A DNA stretch of 6,563 bases from Verrucomicrobiota bacterium (lineage in GTDB: Bacteria > Verrucomicrobiota > Verrucomicrobiia > Opitutales > Seribacteraceae), in NCBI GenBank assembly GCA_014382645.1, contig JACNJI010000150.1:1-6563 (forward strand), given 5' to 3'. A program made the translations under genes and the position numbers. Under the pieces are notes generated by a model, which was not told where the DNA came from, ran no database searches, and saw only the letters and a program-made list of their open reading frames with translations. This document shows positions 1 through 6,563 of this stretch, piece after piece. Numbering within the stretch: position 1 is the stretch's first letter; each line of letters begins with the position of its first letter.

Positions 1-1
1 G

Positions 2-1672
2 GCCGACATGCGAGGGGAAGATAACGGAAAGGGCATGAATCCGGACGAAGCCCTGCTTGGCCTCGAACGTCATGCCACCAGCAAAATTCGGGAAGCGGAC
101 GACCTGCTTCTCGTTGCTTCCTTCGGTTTTCGTGGGGAGGCCCTGCCCTCAATTGCCAGTGTGAGCCGATTTACGCTTCGCACCCGAGCCGCAGGTGAAG
201 AAGCCGGGAGAGAGATCTTTCTAAACGGTGGAAAAATGATCCACAACAAGGATTGCGGCATGCCCGAGGGCACCCGGATCGAGGTTGCTCAGTTGTTCAA
301 TTCCGTTCCCGCGAGACGAAAGTTTCTCAAGACGGACGCCACCGAGTCCGCCCACATCTGCCACTTGACGAGGCTGTATGCTCTCGCCCATCCTGAAATA
401 TCCTTCACCTTGCTCGAGGCAGGCCGCACGATTTTCCGATCACCGACTTGTTCCGACTTGAAGGACCGGGTACATGAAATCTTTGGCCGAGGTCTGGCCG
501 AGGATATGGAACCCGTGGAAAGGGAGAGAGACGGCTATCGTCTACATGGCTTGCTGGCTAAGCCCGGGAAGGGAAGGTCTACCCGTAAGGAGATGCTGTT
601 TTTCGTGAATCGTAGACCTGTGGAAAGCAAGACATTGGCCTATTCCCTGATTGAGGCTTATCATACCTATGTGCCAAAGGGTCGCTATCCGCCAGTGGCG
701 TTGCTTTTGGAAATCGATCCGGCCGCCGTGGACGTAAATGTTCATCCGGCGAAACGTGAACTGCGTTTTCGCGAGGAGGGAAAAGTGCGAGGATTCGTCA
801 TTCGTACGGTGCTGGATCGTTTGCGGGAGCTTTCGGGCGATGTCCGCATCCAAGGAATTGCTCCAGAGCTTAATCCCAGTGAGAAAGAGTTTGTATTGCC
901 ACGCTTGGACCCCTCGGCCCTTCCGGTGCCGCGGCTTGATGAGAGCAATCCCGATTCCGAAGGTGCCTCGGTTACCATGGGACAAGTGTCGTCTTCCGGT
1001 GAATTCCCGGTAACCGACATTAGTCCGTCGCTCGAGAAGAAACCTGGGGCGGAGGAGGTTCGAAAGAGAGTGGGCTTCCGTGACGACCTAGGAGTGGCTT
1101 GGCGTTTCTTGGGACGCGTGCAGGGCGACCTCGTTTTGTTTTCCACGGATGCGGGTGTGGTTGCCTTTCATTGTCGGGCAGCGTATGAGCGCGTGCGACT
1201 GGAACAAGTGGAGGATGCGTTGGCGTTGGGGAAGTCGGCCGAAAGCCAGATCCTGTTGATTCCCGAACCCATCGAGCTCGACGGCGTGGAGGCCGGTATT
1301 TTGGAGTCGGCTTTGCCTGAGTTGAACAACCAAGGCTTTGCGATTGAGGAGTTTGGCAGAAATTTTTACCGTGTTGAGGCTTGTCCCGCGTGGATCGAAC
1401 CGGGTGAGTCTATTTCCTTCCTGCGCGATTTTCTGGATCTCGCACGTCGGGCCGGCGGATCGGCCGCAGGTTCGGTCGCTCAAGAGGAAATCGCCAGGTT
1501 GGCCGTGGTTCGAGGACGCGCAGCAGGTGATGATTTTGCCGATGGTGAAGTGATTCGCTTGGCGGAACAACTGCTGCGGTGCCGCAACCCGTTGACCTGC
1601 CCGCAGGGCCGCCCCACCTACGTCGAGCATCCTTGGAGAGAGTGGAAAAAACGTTTTGGACGCGGTCTATGA
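2..1672 (+). CDS. mutL: DNA mismatch repair protein MutL, 5'-truncated by the window edge
   Basis: MutL is the GHKL-ATPase matchmaker that couples MutS mismatch recognition to strand removal in the cytoplasm. The frame is open to the left edge, so the ATG at 8 is internal. Numbering from it, visible motifs are DNGKGM (5-10), RHATSKI (21-27), GFRGEAL (40-46), GTRIEV...LFNSVPARRKFLK (88-108) and VNVHPAK (243-249), whose lysine matches E. coli K307. By alignment to E. coli MutL about 53 N-terminal residues are missing, including the ATPase Glu/Asn motif, so the full protein would be about 607 aa. A polar, proline-rich linker covers roughly residues 280-355. The C-terminal dimerisation domain follows, with a QILLIP segment (414-419) matching the beta-clamp-binding QxxLxP motif. 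The usual endonuclease signature is degenerate: the DQHA position reads HCRA (388-391), and CPHGRP reads CPQGRP (531-536). Family assignment is certain; nuclease status is inferred. Confidence 0.96.
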   Translation, partial: ADMRGEDNGKGMNPDEALLGLERHATSKIREADDLLLVASFGFRGEALPSIASVSRFTLRTRAAGEEAGREIFLNGGKMIHNKDCGMPEGTRIEVAQLFNSVPARRKFLKTDATESAHICHLTRLYALAHPEISFTLLEAGRTIFRSPTCSDLKDRVHEIFGRGLAEDMEPVERERDGYRLHGLLAKPGKGRSTRKEMLFFVNRRPVESKTLAYSLIEAYHTYVPKGRYPPVALLLEIDPAAVDVNVHPAKRELRFREEGKVRGFVIRTVLDRLRELSGDVRIQGIAPELNPSEKEFVLPRLDPSALPVPRLDESNPDSEGASVTMGQVSSSGEFPVTDISPSLEKKPGAEEVRKRVGFRDDLGVAWRFLGRVQGDLVLFSTDAGVVAFHCRAAYERVRLEQVEDALALGKSAESQILLIPEPIELDGVEAGILESALPELNNQGFAIEEFGRNFYRVEACPAWIEPGESISFLRDFLDLARRAGGSAAGSVAQEEIARLAVVRGRAAGDDFADGEVIRLAEQLLRCRNPLTCPQGRPTYVEHPWREWKKRFGRGL

Positions 1673-1737
1673 CTCTACAAGTATTTCGTCCGTTTCAAGA
1701 TAACCTTCAGTTCCGTGCTTGCCCGCAACCCATACTT

Positions 1738-1766
1738 TTTACAAGTTAAGGAAACTTTTTTAACTT
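1738..1766 (+). promoter_or_regulatory. Candidate promoter with an embedded inverted repeat, upstream of the mutarotase gene
   Basis: TTTACA (1738-1743) matches the sigma-70 -35 box at 5 of 6 bases. Seventeen bases later TAACTT (1761-1766) is a weak -10 that keeps the first TA and last T. A perfect 7-bp inverted repeat, AAGTTAA (1743-1749) and TTAACTT (1760-1766) with a 10-base spacer, spans from the end of the -35 to the -10, as an operator might. The spacer lies 66-133 bases downstream of the mutL stop, so the same dyad could also be a weak hairpin. The -10 match is poor and the region is AT-rich, so this remains a suggestion. Confidence 0.3.
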
Positions 1767-1778
1767 TCAAACCAACAA

Positions 1779-1795
1779 CGTTAAACCGCCTAACG
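1779..1795. repeat. Small inverted repeat just upstream of the mutarotase start
   Basis: CGTTA (1779-1783) and TAACG (1791-1795) form a perfect 5-bp dyad with a 7-base spacer. It ends 9 bases before the ATG at 1805, where a ribosome binding site would sit; no clear Shine-Dalgarno sequence is visible there. It shares GTTA/TAAC half-sites with the dyads at 1743-1766 and 3155-3170. A stem this short can arise by chance. Confidence 0.25.
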
Positions 1796-1804
1796 GACTC
1801 AACC

Positions 1805-3067
1805 ATGAAAACGTCGACTCAAGCCCTTGTCCTCACCGCCTGCATAGCGGCCCTTGCCGCCGGTTGCACTCTTTCCGAAATCGGAGATAAAACCAAGTCC
1901 GGCTTCAAGAAAACCGGTTCCTACATTTCCGAGAAATCAAAAAAAGCCTATGGTTCGACCAAGAAGGCTCTTGGCTTGAACAAGAATTCTTCAGTAGATT
2001 TACCTCCCATGTCTGTTTCCAAGCAATCTTTTGGCGAAATGCCCAATGGGCAGAAAGTATTTCTTTACACCTTGGCCAATGCCAACGGGATGAAGGTCAA
2101 GGTCTCCGATTACGGTGGAACCATCGTAAGTATTCTCGCACCCGACCGCAATGGGAAGTTCGGGGACATCGCTTTGGGATTCAAGACATTGGCCGAATAC
2201 CAAGAGAAGAGCCCGTATTTCGGATGCATTACGGGGCGATATGCAAACCGCATCGCCGATGGCAACTTCACTCTCGAAGGCAAGAAATATAGTCTCGCCG
2301 CAAACAATGGTAAAAACCACTTGCACGGTGGAGTAAAAGGTTTCGACAAACGTCTATGGGCTGCCGAAGTGGACGAACATGATATAGCCATTACCTTCAC
2401 ACGGACCAGTCCAGACGGTGAGGAAGGTTATCCAGGCGCACTTGTATGCAAGGTAACCTATACCCTGACCAACGACAACGAGTTGCGCATCGACTACAAG
2501 GCGACCACCGACAAGCCAACCGTCCTCAACCTCACGAACCATACCTATTTCAACTTGGCCGGTGAGGGTACCCCAACCATTCTCGAACACGAGTTGAGCA
2601 TAATGTCCGATCATTTCGTGGCGACCGATGACACAAACATTCCCACCGCCATCACCCCAGTCGTAGGGACTCCCATGGACTTTCGTACTTTCCACAGGAT
2701 TGGTGCCCGCGTGGAAGGTGATCACAACCAATTGAAGTTCGGCAAAGGTTACGACCACACTTGGGTTATTCGTCGTGACGATAACGATCTCGCCCACGCA
2801 GTAACCTTGAAAGATCAAAGCAGTGGGCGTGTAATGGAAATTCACACCGACCAACCCGGCATTCAGTTTTACACGGGCAACTACCTAGATGGCACACTTG
2901 TTGGGAAGAGCGGTAAGCCCTATCCCTATCGTTCGGGGTTATGCCTCGAAACCCAAGTGCTTCCGGATAGCCCGAATCATCAGGGCGAAAAGGGATGGAA
3001 GTCCTGTGTGCTCAATCCCGGCGAAACCTATAAGCACGTTATCGTTCACAAGTTCAGAGCGGAGTAA
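1805..3067 (+). CDS. galM: Aldose 1-epimerase (galactose mutarotase), predicted lipoprotein
   Basis: The enzyme interconverts alpha and beta anomers of aldohexoses such as glucose and galactose. The ATG at 1805 is chosen because it begins a lipoprotein signal: K2, a hydrophobic stretch, then LAAGC with Cys21 as the predicted lipidated residue. The in-frame GTG at 1715 would bury this signal behind 30 polar residues. Residues 22-65 are a lysine/serine-rich linker. The mutarotase domain covers about 74-418. The active-site set seen in GalM structures appears complete: R149 (GRYANRI), H174 (NHLHGG), H246 (TNHTYFNL), D317 (GYDHTW) and E382 (LETQVLPDSPNH). At 420 aa it exceeds the usual roughly 340-350 aa by the signal and linker. 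It should sit in the periplasm on the inner or outer membrane. The substrate cannot be told from sequence. It is separated from mutL and glgP by spacers of about 135 bases, so it may be transcribed alone. Confidence 0.93.
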   Translation: MKTSTQALVLTACIAALAAGCTLSEIGDKTKSGFKKTGSYISEKSKKAYGSTKKALGLNKNSSVDLPPMSVSKQSFGEMPNGQKVFLYTLANANGMKVKVSDYGGTIVSILAPDRNGKFGDIALGFKTLAEYQEKSPYFGCITGRYANRIADGNFTLEGKKYSLAANNGKNHLHGGVKGFDKRLWAAEVDEHDIAITFTRTSPDGEEGYPGALVCKVTYTLTNDNELRIDYKATTDKPTVLNLTNHTYFNLAGEGTPTILEHELSIMSDHFVATDDTNIPTAITPVVGTPMDFRTFHRIGARVEGDHNQLKFGKGYDHTWVIRRDDNDLAHAVTLKDQSSGRVMEIHTDQPGIQFYTGNYLDGTLVGKSGKPYPYRSGLCLETQVLPDSPNHQGEKGWKSCVLNPGETYKHVIVHKFRAE

Positions 3068-3078
3068 CGTTTAACGTT
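3066..3078. repeat. Perfect dyad at the end of the mutarotase gene
   Basis: AACGT (3066-3070), TTA, ACGTT (3074-3078) is a perfect inverted repeat that starts on the last two bases of the TAA stop. It holds two overlapping AACGTT cores. Its GTTTAACGTT (3069-3078) is the reverse complement of AACGTTAAAC at 1777-1786, so an exact 10-bp inverted pair flanks the mutarotase gene. No T-run follows, so it is not a typical intrinsic terminator. Confidence 0.35.
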
Positions 3079-3090
3079 CCTTTTCCGATC

Positions 3091-3125
3091 AAGCTTTCGA
3101 CTGCTGACACCGTTCGATAAAGCTT
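3091..3125. repeat. Imperfect hairpin in the mutarotase-glgP spacer
   Basis: AAGCTTT (3091-3097) pairs with AAAGCTT (3119-3125). Inside, CGA (3098-3100) can pair with TCG (3114-3116) across a 2-base bulge, leaving a 13-base loop. The following bases are GGCCCATG, with no T-run, so an intrinsic terminator is not supported. It could be a 3' end-protecting stem for the mutarotase message or a protein-binding dyad. Confidence 0.35.
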
Positions 3126-3135
3126 GGCCCATGCC

Positions 3136-3170
3136 TTGCTACTTCACTTTTGTGAGGTTAGAAATAACCT
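3136..3170 (+). promoter_or_regulatory. Possible glgP control region: GAAA-loop hairpin or operator dyad
   Basis: AGGTTA (3155-3160), GAAA, TAACCT (3165-3170) is a perfect 6-bp stem closed by a GNRA-type tetraloop. A second stem, CTTCAC (3142-3147), TTTT, GTGAGG (3152-3157), with one G-T pair, shares bases 3155-3157, so the two cannot form together. Alternatively TTGCTA (3136-3141) and TAGAAA (3159-3164), 17 bases apart, each match the sigma-70 boxes at 4 of 6, and the dyad would then overlap the -10 as an operator. The site ends 33 bases before the glgP ATG. DNA and RNA readings are both open. Confidence 0.35.
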
Positions 3171-3203
3171 AGATTCCATTTTCTCTAAGCATTTATTAAG
3201 ACA

Positions 3204-5693
3204 ATGACTTTGCAAACAAAGGAACCTGACATTCGGGTCGATACCGGACTTTCCGTGGGCGATGACTTGATCGAGGAAATGAAAACCTCGATCCTGCGCC
3301 ACCTCCGTATCACGATGGCTCGCCATTTATCCAATGCCACAAGACGAGAATTGTGGATGGCAACCTCTCTTGCGGTTCGAGATCAATTGATCGATCGTTT
3401 CATCGAGACCCAAGCCGTTCACAGTAAGTCCGGGACAAAACGAGTATATTATCTCAGTCTAGAGTACCTCATGGGGCGTTTGTTGAACGTGAACCTACAC
3501 AACTGCGGTTTACGCGAACCTGTCAGGCAAGCATTGTCGGAACTGGATCAGGATCTCGAGGAACTTTGCGAAGAAGAACACGATATGGGTTTGGGCAACG
3601 GCGGTTTAGGCCGCTTGGCCGCTTGTTTTTTGGATTCGATGGCCACGCTGGAACTTCCTGCCATCGGATACGGTATACACTATCAGTTCGGGCTGTTCAG
3701 TCAGAGTTTTCGGGATGGTCATCAAATGGAAAGTCCCGACGACTGGCTGAAGTTCGGCAATCCGTGGGAAATCGTACGCCCCCAGTACGCACAGACCGTG
3801 CGATTGTACGGCCGTGTGACGCATGATTACGATAGTTTCGGGAATTACTCGCCAAAGTGGGTCGAAACCAAGACGATCGAGGGGGTCCCGTACGACGTCG
3901 CCATTGTCGGGTATGGGGCCAAGACCGTCAATTTCCTACGGCTTTGGGAGTCTAAGGCATCGCAGGAATTCGACTTGGAGACCTTCAATCAAGGCGGATA
4001 CGTCGAGGCAGTACGGGAGAAGGCCTTGGGAGAAAGCATATCCAAGGTTCTTTACCCGAACGACTCAACTGAAAGTGGCAAGGAACTGCGACTCGTCCAG
4101 CAATATTTTTTCGTAGCTTGTTCCTTGCGGGACATGATTCGACGTTTTCGGAAGAAAGATATGAACTGGGAGGAATTCCCCGACAAGGCGGTCATACAGC
4201 TGAACGACACTCACCCGTCGGTTGCCATTCTGGAACTATTGAGGATTTTGGTGGATGAGGAGCATTTGGTCTGGGTCTCGGCTTGGGACATTGTCCGTCG
4301 TACTTTCGCTTATACCAATCATACCCTGCTTCCCGAAGCCTTGGAGACTTGGGGAGAAGATCTTTTCGGAAAGGTCCTTCCGCGCCACCTGGAGCTCGTC
4401 CGGGAAGTGAATCGTCGTTTCTTGGCCGACGAGGTAGAGGCGAAGTGGCCGGGCGACGAAGGACGAAAATCCAGCATGAGCATCGTCAAGGACGGATGCA
4501 TAAAAATGGCTCACCTTTCCGTAGCGGGTAGCCGCTCGGTAAATGGCGTGGCCGAGTTGCACACGAAGCTGCTGAAGGAAAACCTTCTCCACGAATTTGC
4601 TGAACTGTACCCTCTGAAATTCAACAACAAAACCAATGGGATTACTCCCCGCCGTTGGTTGCTGGGTTGCAATCCGGGTTTGTCCGATCTCATCACCTCC
4701 GCCATTGGGGATGGCTGGGTAACCGATCTGGATCGCCTGCGTGATCTCGATGCTTATTCGGAGGACGCTGCCTTTAGAGAGAAGTTCAGGGCGGTGAAAC
4801 GATGCAACAAGGAACTTTTGGCCGATTACCTTTCGGCTGAACTTGGGTTAAAGGTGAATCCCGCCGCCATCTTCGATTCTCAAATAAAACGTCTACACGA
4901 ATACAAGCGCCAGCACCTGAACCTGTTGCATGTGCTCACGCTTTATCGTCGCCTGCTGAACGATCCCGGTCTCGACGTTCGCCCACGGGTCTTTCTATTC
5001 GGAGCCAAAGCGGCTCCCGGTTACCATCTCGCCAAGCTCATTATTCGAGCCATCAACCTAGTCGGACGTCGGATCAACGATGATTCCCGTATCCGCGACA
5101 AGATCAAAGTTGCCTTCATTCCCAACTATGGGGTTTCCACAGCCGAGCGAATCATCCCTGCGACGGATCTTTCCGAGCAAATCTCGACTGCGGGTAAGGA
5201 GGCCTCGGGTACAGGCAACATGAAGTTTGCCCTGAACGGCGCCCTCACCATTGGGACGCTCGACGGAGCCAACGTCGAAATCCGGGACGAGGTCGGCGAA
5301 GAAAACATATTCATTTTCGGAAAGACCGTCGAAGGTATCGAAGAGCTTCGTCAAGGCGGCTACGATCCACGCGCTGTCTACGAATCCGACGAGGAACTTA
5401 AAGCCGTGGTTGATTGGCTCAGTTCCGATACCTTTACCGGAGGAGAAAGCGGGGTCTTCACGGACCTCGTCCACAGCTTGCTCGATTGGGGAGACCCTTA
5501 CTTTGTTCTCGCCGACTACCGTGCCTACGTCGAGGCTCAGGAAAAGGCCGATTCCGTTTATGCTGATATTGAACAATGGAGTGCCATGGCTGTACGGAAC
5601 GTGGCTCGTTCGGGGAAATTCTCTTCTGACCGAACCATACGAGAATATGCCAAAGAAATCTGGAGTCTCGAACCTATACCCGTCGAGCAGTGA
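3204..5693 (+). CDS. glgP: Glycogen/starch/maltodextrin phosphorylase
   Basis: This PLP-dependent GT35 enzyme cleaves terminal alpha-1,4-linked glucose from glycogen or maltodextrin with phosphate, giving alpha-glucose 1-phosphate in the cytoplasm. The 829 residues match normal family length and look intact. Conserved blocks in order are [11 protein letters not shown] (82-92), [11 protein letters not shown] (129-139), NDTHP (334-338), YTNHT with H373 matching rabbit muscle H377, [13 protein letters not shown] (474-486), [10 protein letters not shown] (561-570) and the PLP signature EASGTGNMK, with Schiff-base lysine K674 matching rabbit K680. K562, R563 and K568 correspond to the phosphate-contacting K568, R569 and K574. 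The N-terminus lacks an obvious counterpart of the animal Ser14 phosphorylation peptide, as expected in bacteria. The ATG at 3204 is the first start after an in-frame TAA at 3186; no strong Shine-Dalgarno precedes it. Sequence alone does not separate glycogen from maltodextrin preference. The stop overlaps the next gene's GTG. Confidence 0.97.
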   Translation: MTLQTKEPDIRVDTGLSVGDDLIEEMKTSILRHLRITMARHLSNATRRELWMATSLAVRDQLIDRFIETQAVHSKSGTKRVYYLSLEYLMGRLLNVNLHNCGLREPVRQALSELDQDLEELCEEEHDMGLGNGGLGRLAACFLDSMATLELPAIGYGIHYQFGLFSQSFRDGHQMESPDDWLKFGNPWEIVRPQYAQTVRLYGRVTHDYDSFGNYSPKWVETKTIEGVPYDVAIVGYGAKTVNFLRLWESKASQEFDLETFNQGGYVEAVREKALGESISKVLYPNDSTESGKELRLVQQYFFVACSLRDMIRRFRKKDMNWEEFPDKAVIQLNDTHPSVAILELLRILVDEEHLVWVSAWDIVRRTFAYTNHTLLPEALETWGEDLFGKVLPRHLELVREVNRRFLADEVEAKWPGDEGRKSSMSIVKDGCIKMAHLSVAGSRSVNGVAELHTKLLKENLLHEFAELYPLKFNNKTNGITPRRWLLGCNPGLSDLITSAIGDGWVTDLDRLRDLDAYSEDAAFREKFRAVKRCNKELLADYLSAELGLKVNPAAIFDSQIKRLHEYKRQHLNLLHVLTLYRRLLNDPGLDVRPRVFLFGAKAAPGYHLAKLIIRAINLVGRRINDDSRIRDKIKVAFIPNYGVSTAERIIPATDLSEQISTAGKEASGTGNMKFALNGALTIGTLDGANVEIRDEVGEENIFIFGKTVEGIEELRQGGYDPRAVYESDEELKAVVDWLSSDTFTGGESGVFTDLVHSLLDWGDPYFVLADYRAYVEAQEKADSVYADIEQWSAMAVRNVARSGKFSSDRTIREYAKEIWSLEPIPVEQ

Positions 5694-6460
5694 AGTTTCG
5701 TTTTTCCTGTTTCCTTTTCCTGTTTCTTGGACCTTCTGGTGTGGGTTTCGGAGAATAATCACCATTACCTTTCCTTCCCGGAGAGCGCCTGCATTACAAA
5801 ATCAAATGGGGTCTTATCCCCGTCGGTAGAGCAACCCTCGAAGTTGCTCCATCCGAGGAAGTGAATGGGACTCTTTGCCACAAGTTCGTTCTCTCCGTCC
5901 AGACCACCGAATTCGCCGATGCCTTCTACAAAGTCCGCACCCGAGCGGAAAGCTATCTAGCTCCAGGCTTTCGCCGATCATTGCTATACCGAAAAAAACA
6001 GCAAGAAGGCAAAACCAAACGCGATGTGGTCGTGCGTTTCGACTACGATCGCAACTTGGCTTTCTATTCGAATTACGGAAAGCTCGAACGGGAAATCCCG
6101 ATCAGACCTGTGTCCTTCGATCCCCTGTCTATTGCCTACTTATTCCGACTGGGAGAAATTAAAACCGGCATAAAGCGATCCTTTCCCACATGCGACGGTC
6201 GGGTTCTTCAGGACGTGGTGGTAGCTGTGCAGGAAAAAGAAAAACTTCGGGTCGCAGCAGGCAAATTTGAAGTATTCGAGGCAACGCCATCACTCAAGAA
6301 CCTCCGAGGAGTCTTCAAGAAAAGCCCTCGAGGCGTCCTCCGAATATGGTATTCGGCGGATGCCCGGCGGATACCCGTAAAGATGGCCAGAAAGGTTGCC
6401 GTGGGAAGCTTTACCGCTCGCCTGGAAACGATTAAAAAAGGTCCGAAGAGCAAACCTTGA
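5690..6460 (+). pseudogene. DUF3108-family exported protein, interrupted by an in-frame TAA after the signal peptide
   Basis: A GTG at 5690 overlaps the glgP stop as GTGA and opens a 22-codon reading with a textbook export signal: MKFRF, a Phe/Leu core, then a GPSGVGFGE tail. A TAA at 5756-5758 stops it. The same frame then stays open to 6460 for 233 codons and encodes a DUF3108-like domain: PGERLHYKIKWGLIPVG near its start, FADAFYKVRTRAES, RFDYDRN, SFDPLSIAYLFRL, and RIWYSADARRIPVKMARK near the end. Without the TAA the product would be about 256 aa, normal for this family of poorly characterised envelope proteins. Between the TAA and the GTG at 5861 the frame has no ATG, GTG or TTG. That GTG would give a 199-aa product, but it lies inside the domain and would remove its first strands. 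The simplest reading is a nonsense mutation or a sequencing error. The domain body itself looks well preserved. Function unknown. Confidence 0.75.
5702..5727 (+). repeat. Two-copy 13-base tandem repeat in the signal-peptide coding region
   Basis: TTTTCCTGTTTCC (5702-5714) is followed directly by TTTTCCTGTTTCT (5715-5727), 12 of 13 bases identical. It encodes much of the hydrophobic core of the signal peptide. The unit is not a multiple of three, so gain or loss of a copy would shift the frame. Biased Phe/Leu codons can create such similarity without a true duplication. Confidence 0.6.
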
Positions 6461-6543
6461 TCACTAGCATCCCACGGCGTTGGGTGCGAGGAATCTCCCA
6501 CTGACAGGTAAGGGGGAAGCGGTCGGTCAAAAGTCGATTTTGG

Positions 6544-6563
6544 CGGGGGTGTTCGTCCCCGTT
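6544..6563 (+). terminator. Possible intrinsic terminator cut by the window edge
   Basis: CGGGG (6544-6548) pairs with CCCCG (6557-6561), extended inward by G-T pairs around a GTTC loop. The final two bases of the window are TT, so a T-run may follow beyond the edge. It lies 84 bases after the stop at 6460 and would end transcription of the glgP-DUF3108 pair. The tail cannot be seen, so the T-run is a guess. Confidence 0.35.

Noticed and set aside
8..10. ATG at 8 as the true start of mutL
   Set aside because: The frame is open upstream and the product would start in the middle of the ATPase domain, beside the DNGKGM motif. The gene simply continues past the left edge.
1715..1804. GTG at 1715 as the mutarotase start
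   Set aside because: It adds 30 polar residues ahead of a complete lipoprotein signal and would run through the candidate promoter and dyads. The ATG at 1805 fits better.
5702..5758. Phase variation of the DUF3108 gene by slippage of the 13-base tandem repeat
   Set aside because: Reading with one or three copies moves the ribosome into frames that do not encode the domain. With the present two copies, the signal and the domain share one frame and only the TAA blocks it. Copy-number change therefore cannot restore the gene.
5756..5758. TAA reassigned to an amino acid in this organism
   Set aside because: The mutarotase ends normally at TAA (3065-3067), exactly where the family ends, and the other genes end at TGA. 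Nothing supports an altered code.
5058..5765. 235-codon open frame on the minus strand opposite the end of glgP
   Set aside because: It lies almost entirely across strongly conserved glgP codons, shows no recognisable domain, and is explained as an antisense shadow. The minus-strand frame at 1088-1630 opposite mutL is rejected for the same reason.
5251..5829. 192-codon plus-strand frame crossing the glgP end and the DUF3108 start
   Set aside because: It overlaps conserved glgP in another frame and encodes a Ser/Arg/Pro-rich sequence with no family resemblance.
6467..6487. Bulged hairpin GCA-T-CCCA with TGGG-TGC just after the DUF3108 stop
   Set aside because: The stem is 4 bp plus 3 bp with a bulge, and no T-run follows. 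The hairpin at the window edge is a better terminator candidate.

Overview
The window reads as a fragment of a Gram-negative bacterial chromosome. All recognisable genes lie on the + strand. It begins inside a mismatch repair gene, and the last gene ends about 100 bases before the right edge. A diderm cell is suggested by a lipoprotein signal on a mutarotase and by a DUF3108-type exported protein. The moderate GC content, weak Shine-Dalgarno signals and family mix would fit the Verrucomicrobiota (Opitutae-like bacteria). That placement is an impression from the proteins, not a search result.

Layout: (1) 2-1672, mutL lacking roughly its first 50 codons. (2) 1673-1804, a spacer with a possible promoter and two small inverted repeats. 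(3) 1805-3067, an aldose 1-epimerase (mutarotase) carrying a lipoprotein signal and a lysine-rich linker. (4) 3068-3203, a spacer with several small dyads, including a GAAA-loop hairpin just upstream of the next gene. (5) 3204-5693, glycogen phosphorylase glgP. (6) 5690-6460, a DUF3108-family gene whose start overlaps the glgP stop by 4 bases. An in-frame TAA at 5756-5758 interrupts it right after the signal peptide. (7) 6461-6563, a tail with a GC-rich hairpin at the very edge that may be a truncated terminator.

How the genes relate: GlgP releases glucose 1-phosphate from storage glucan, and the mutarotase equilibrates alpha and beta anomers of free sugars, so both are carbohydrate genes. 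They are probably in different compartments, and each has its own roughly 135-base upstream spacer, so a shared operon is not shown. mutL is an unrelated housekeeping neighbour. The DUF3108 gene is the only one tightly coupled to its predecessor.

I see no mobile element, CRISPR array, RNA gene or defence/toxin cassette. The region is mostly ordinary. The points most worth a second look are the in-frame TAA in the DUF3108 gene, the loss of the nuclease motifs in MutL, the lipid-anchored mutarotase with an 11-residue-periodic linker, and the recurring GTTA/TAAC dyads in the two spacers.
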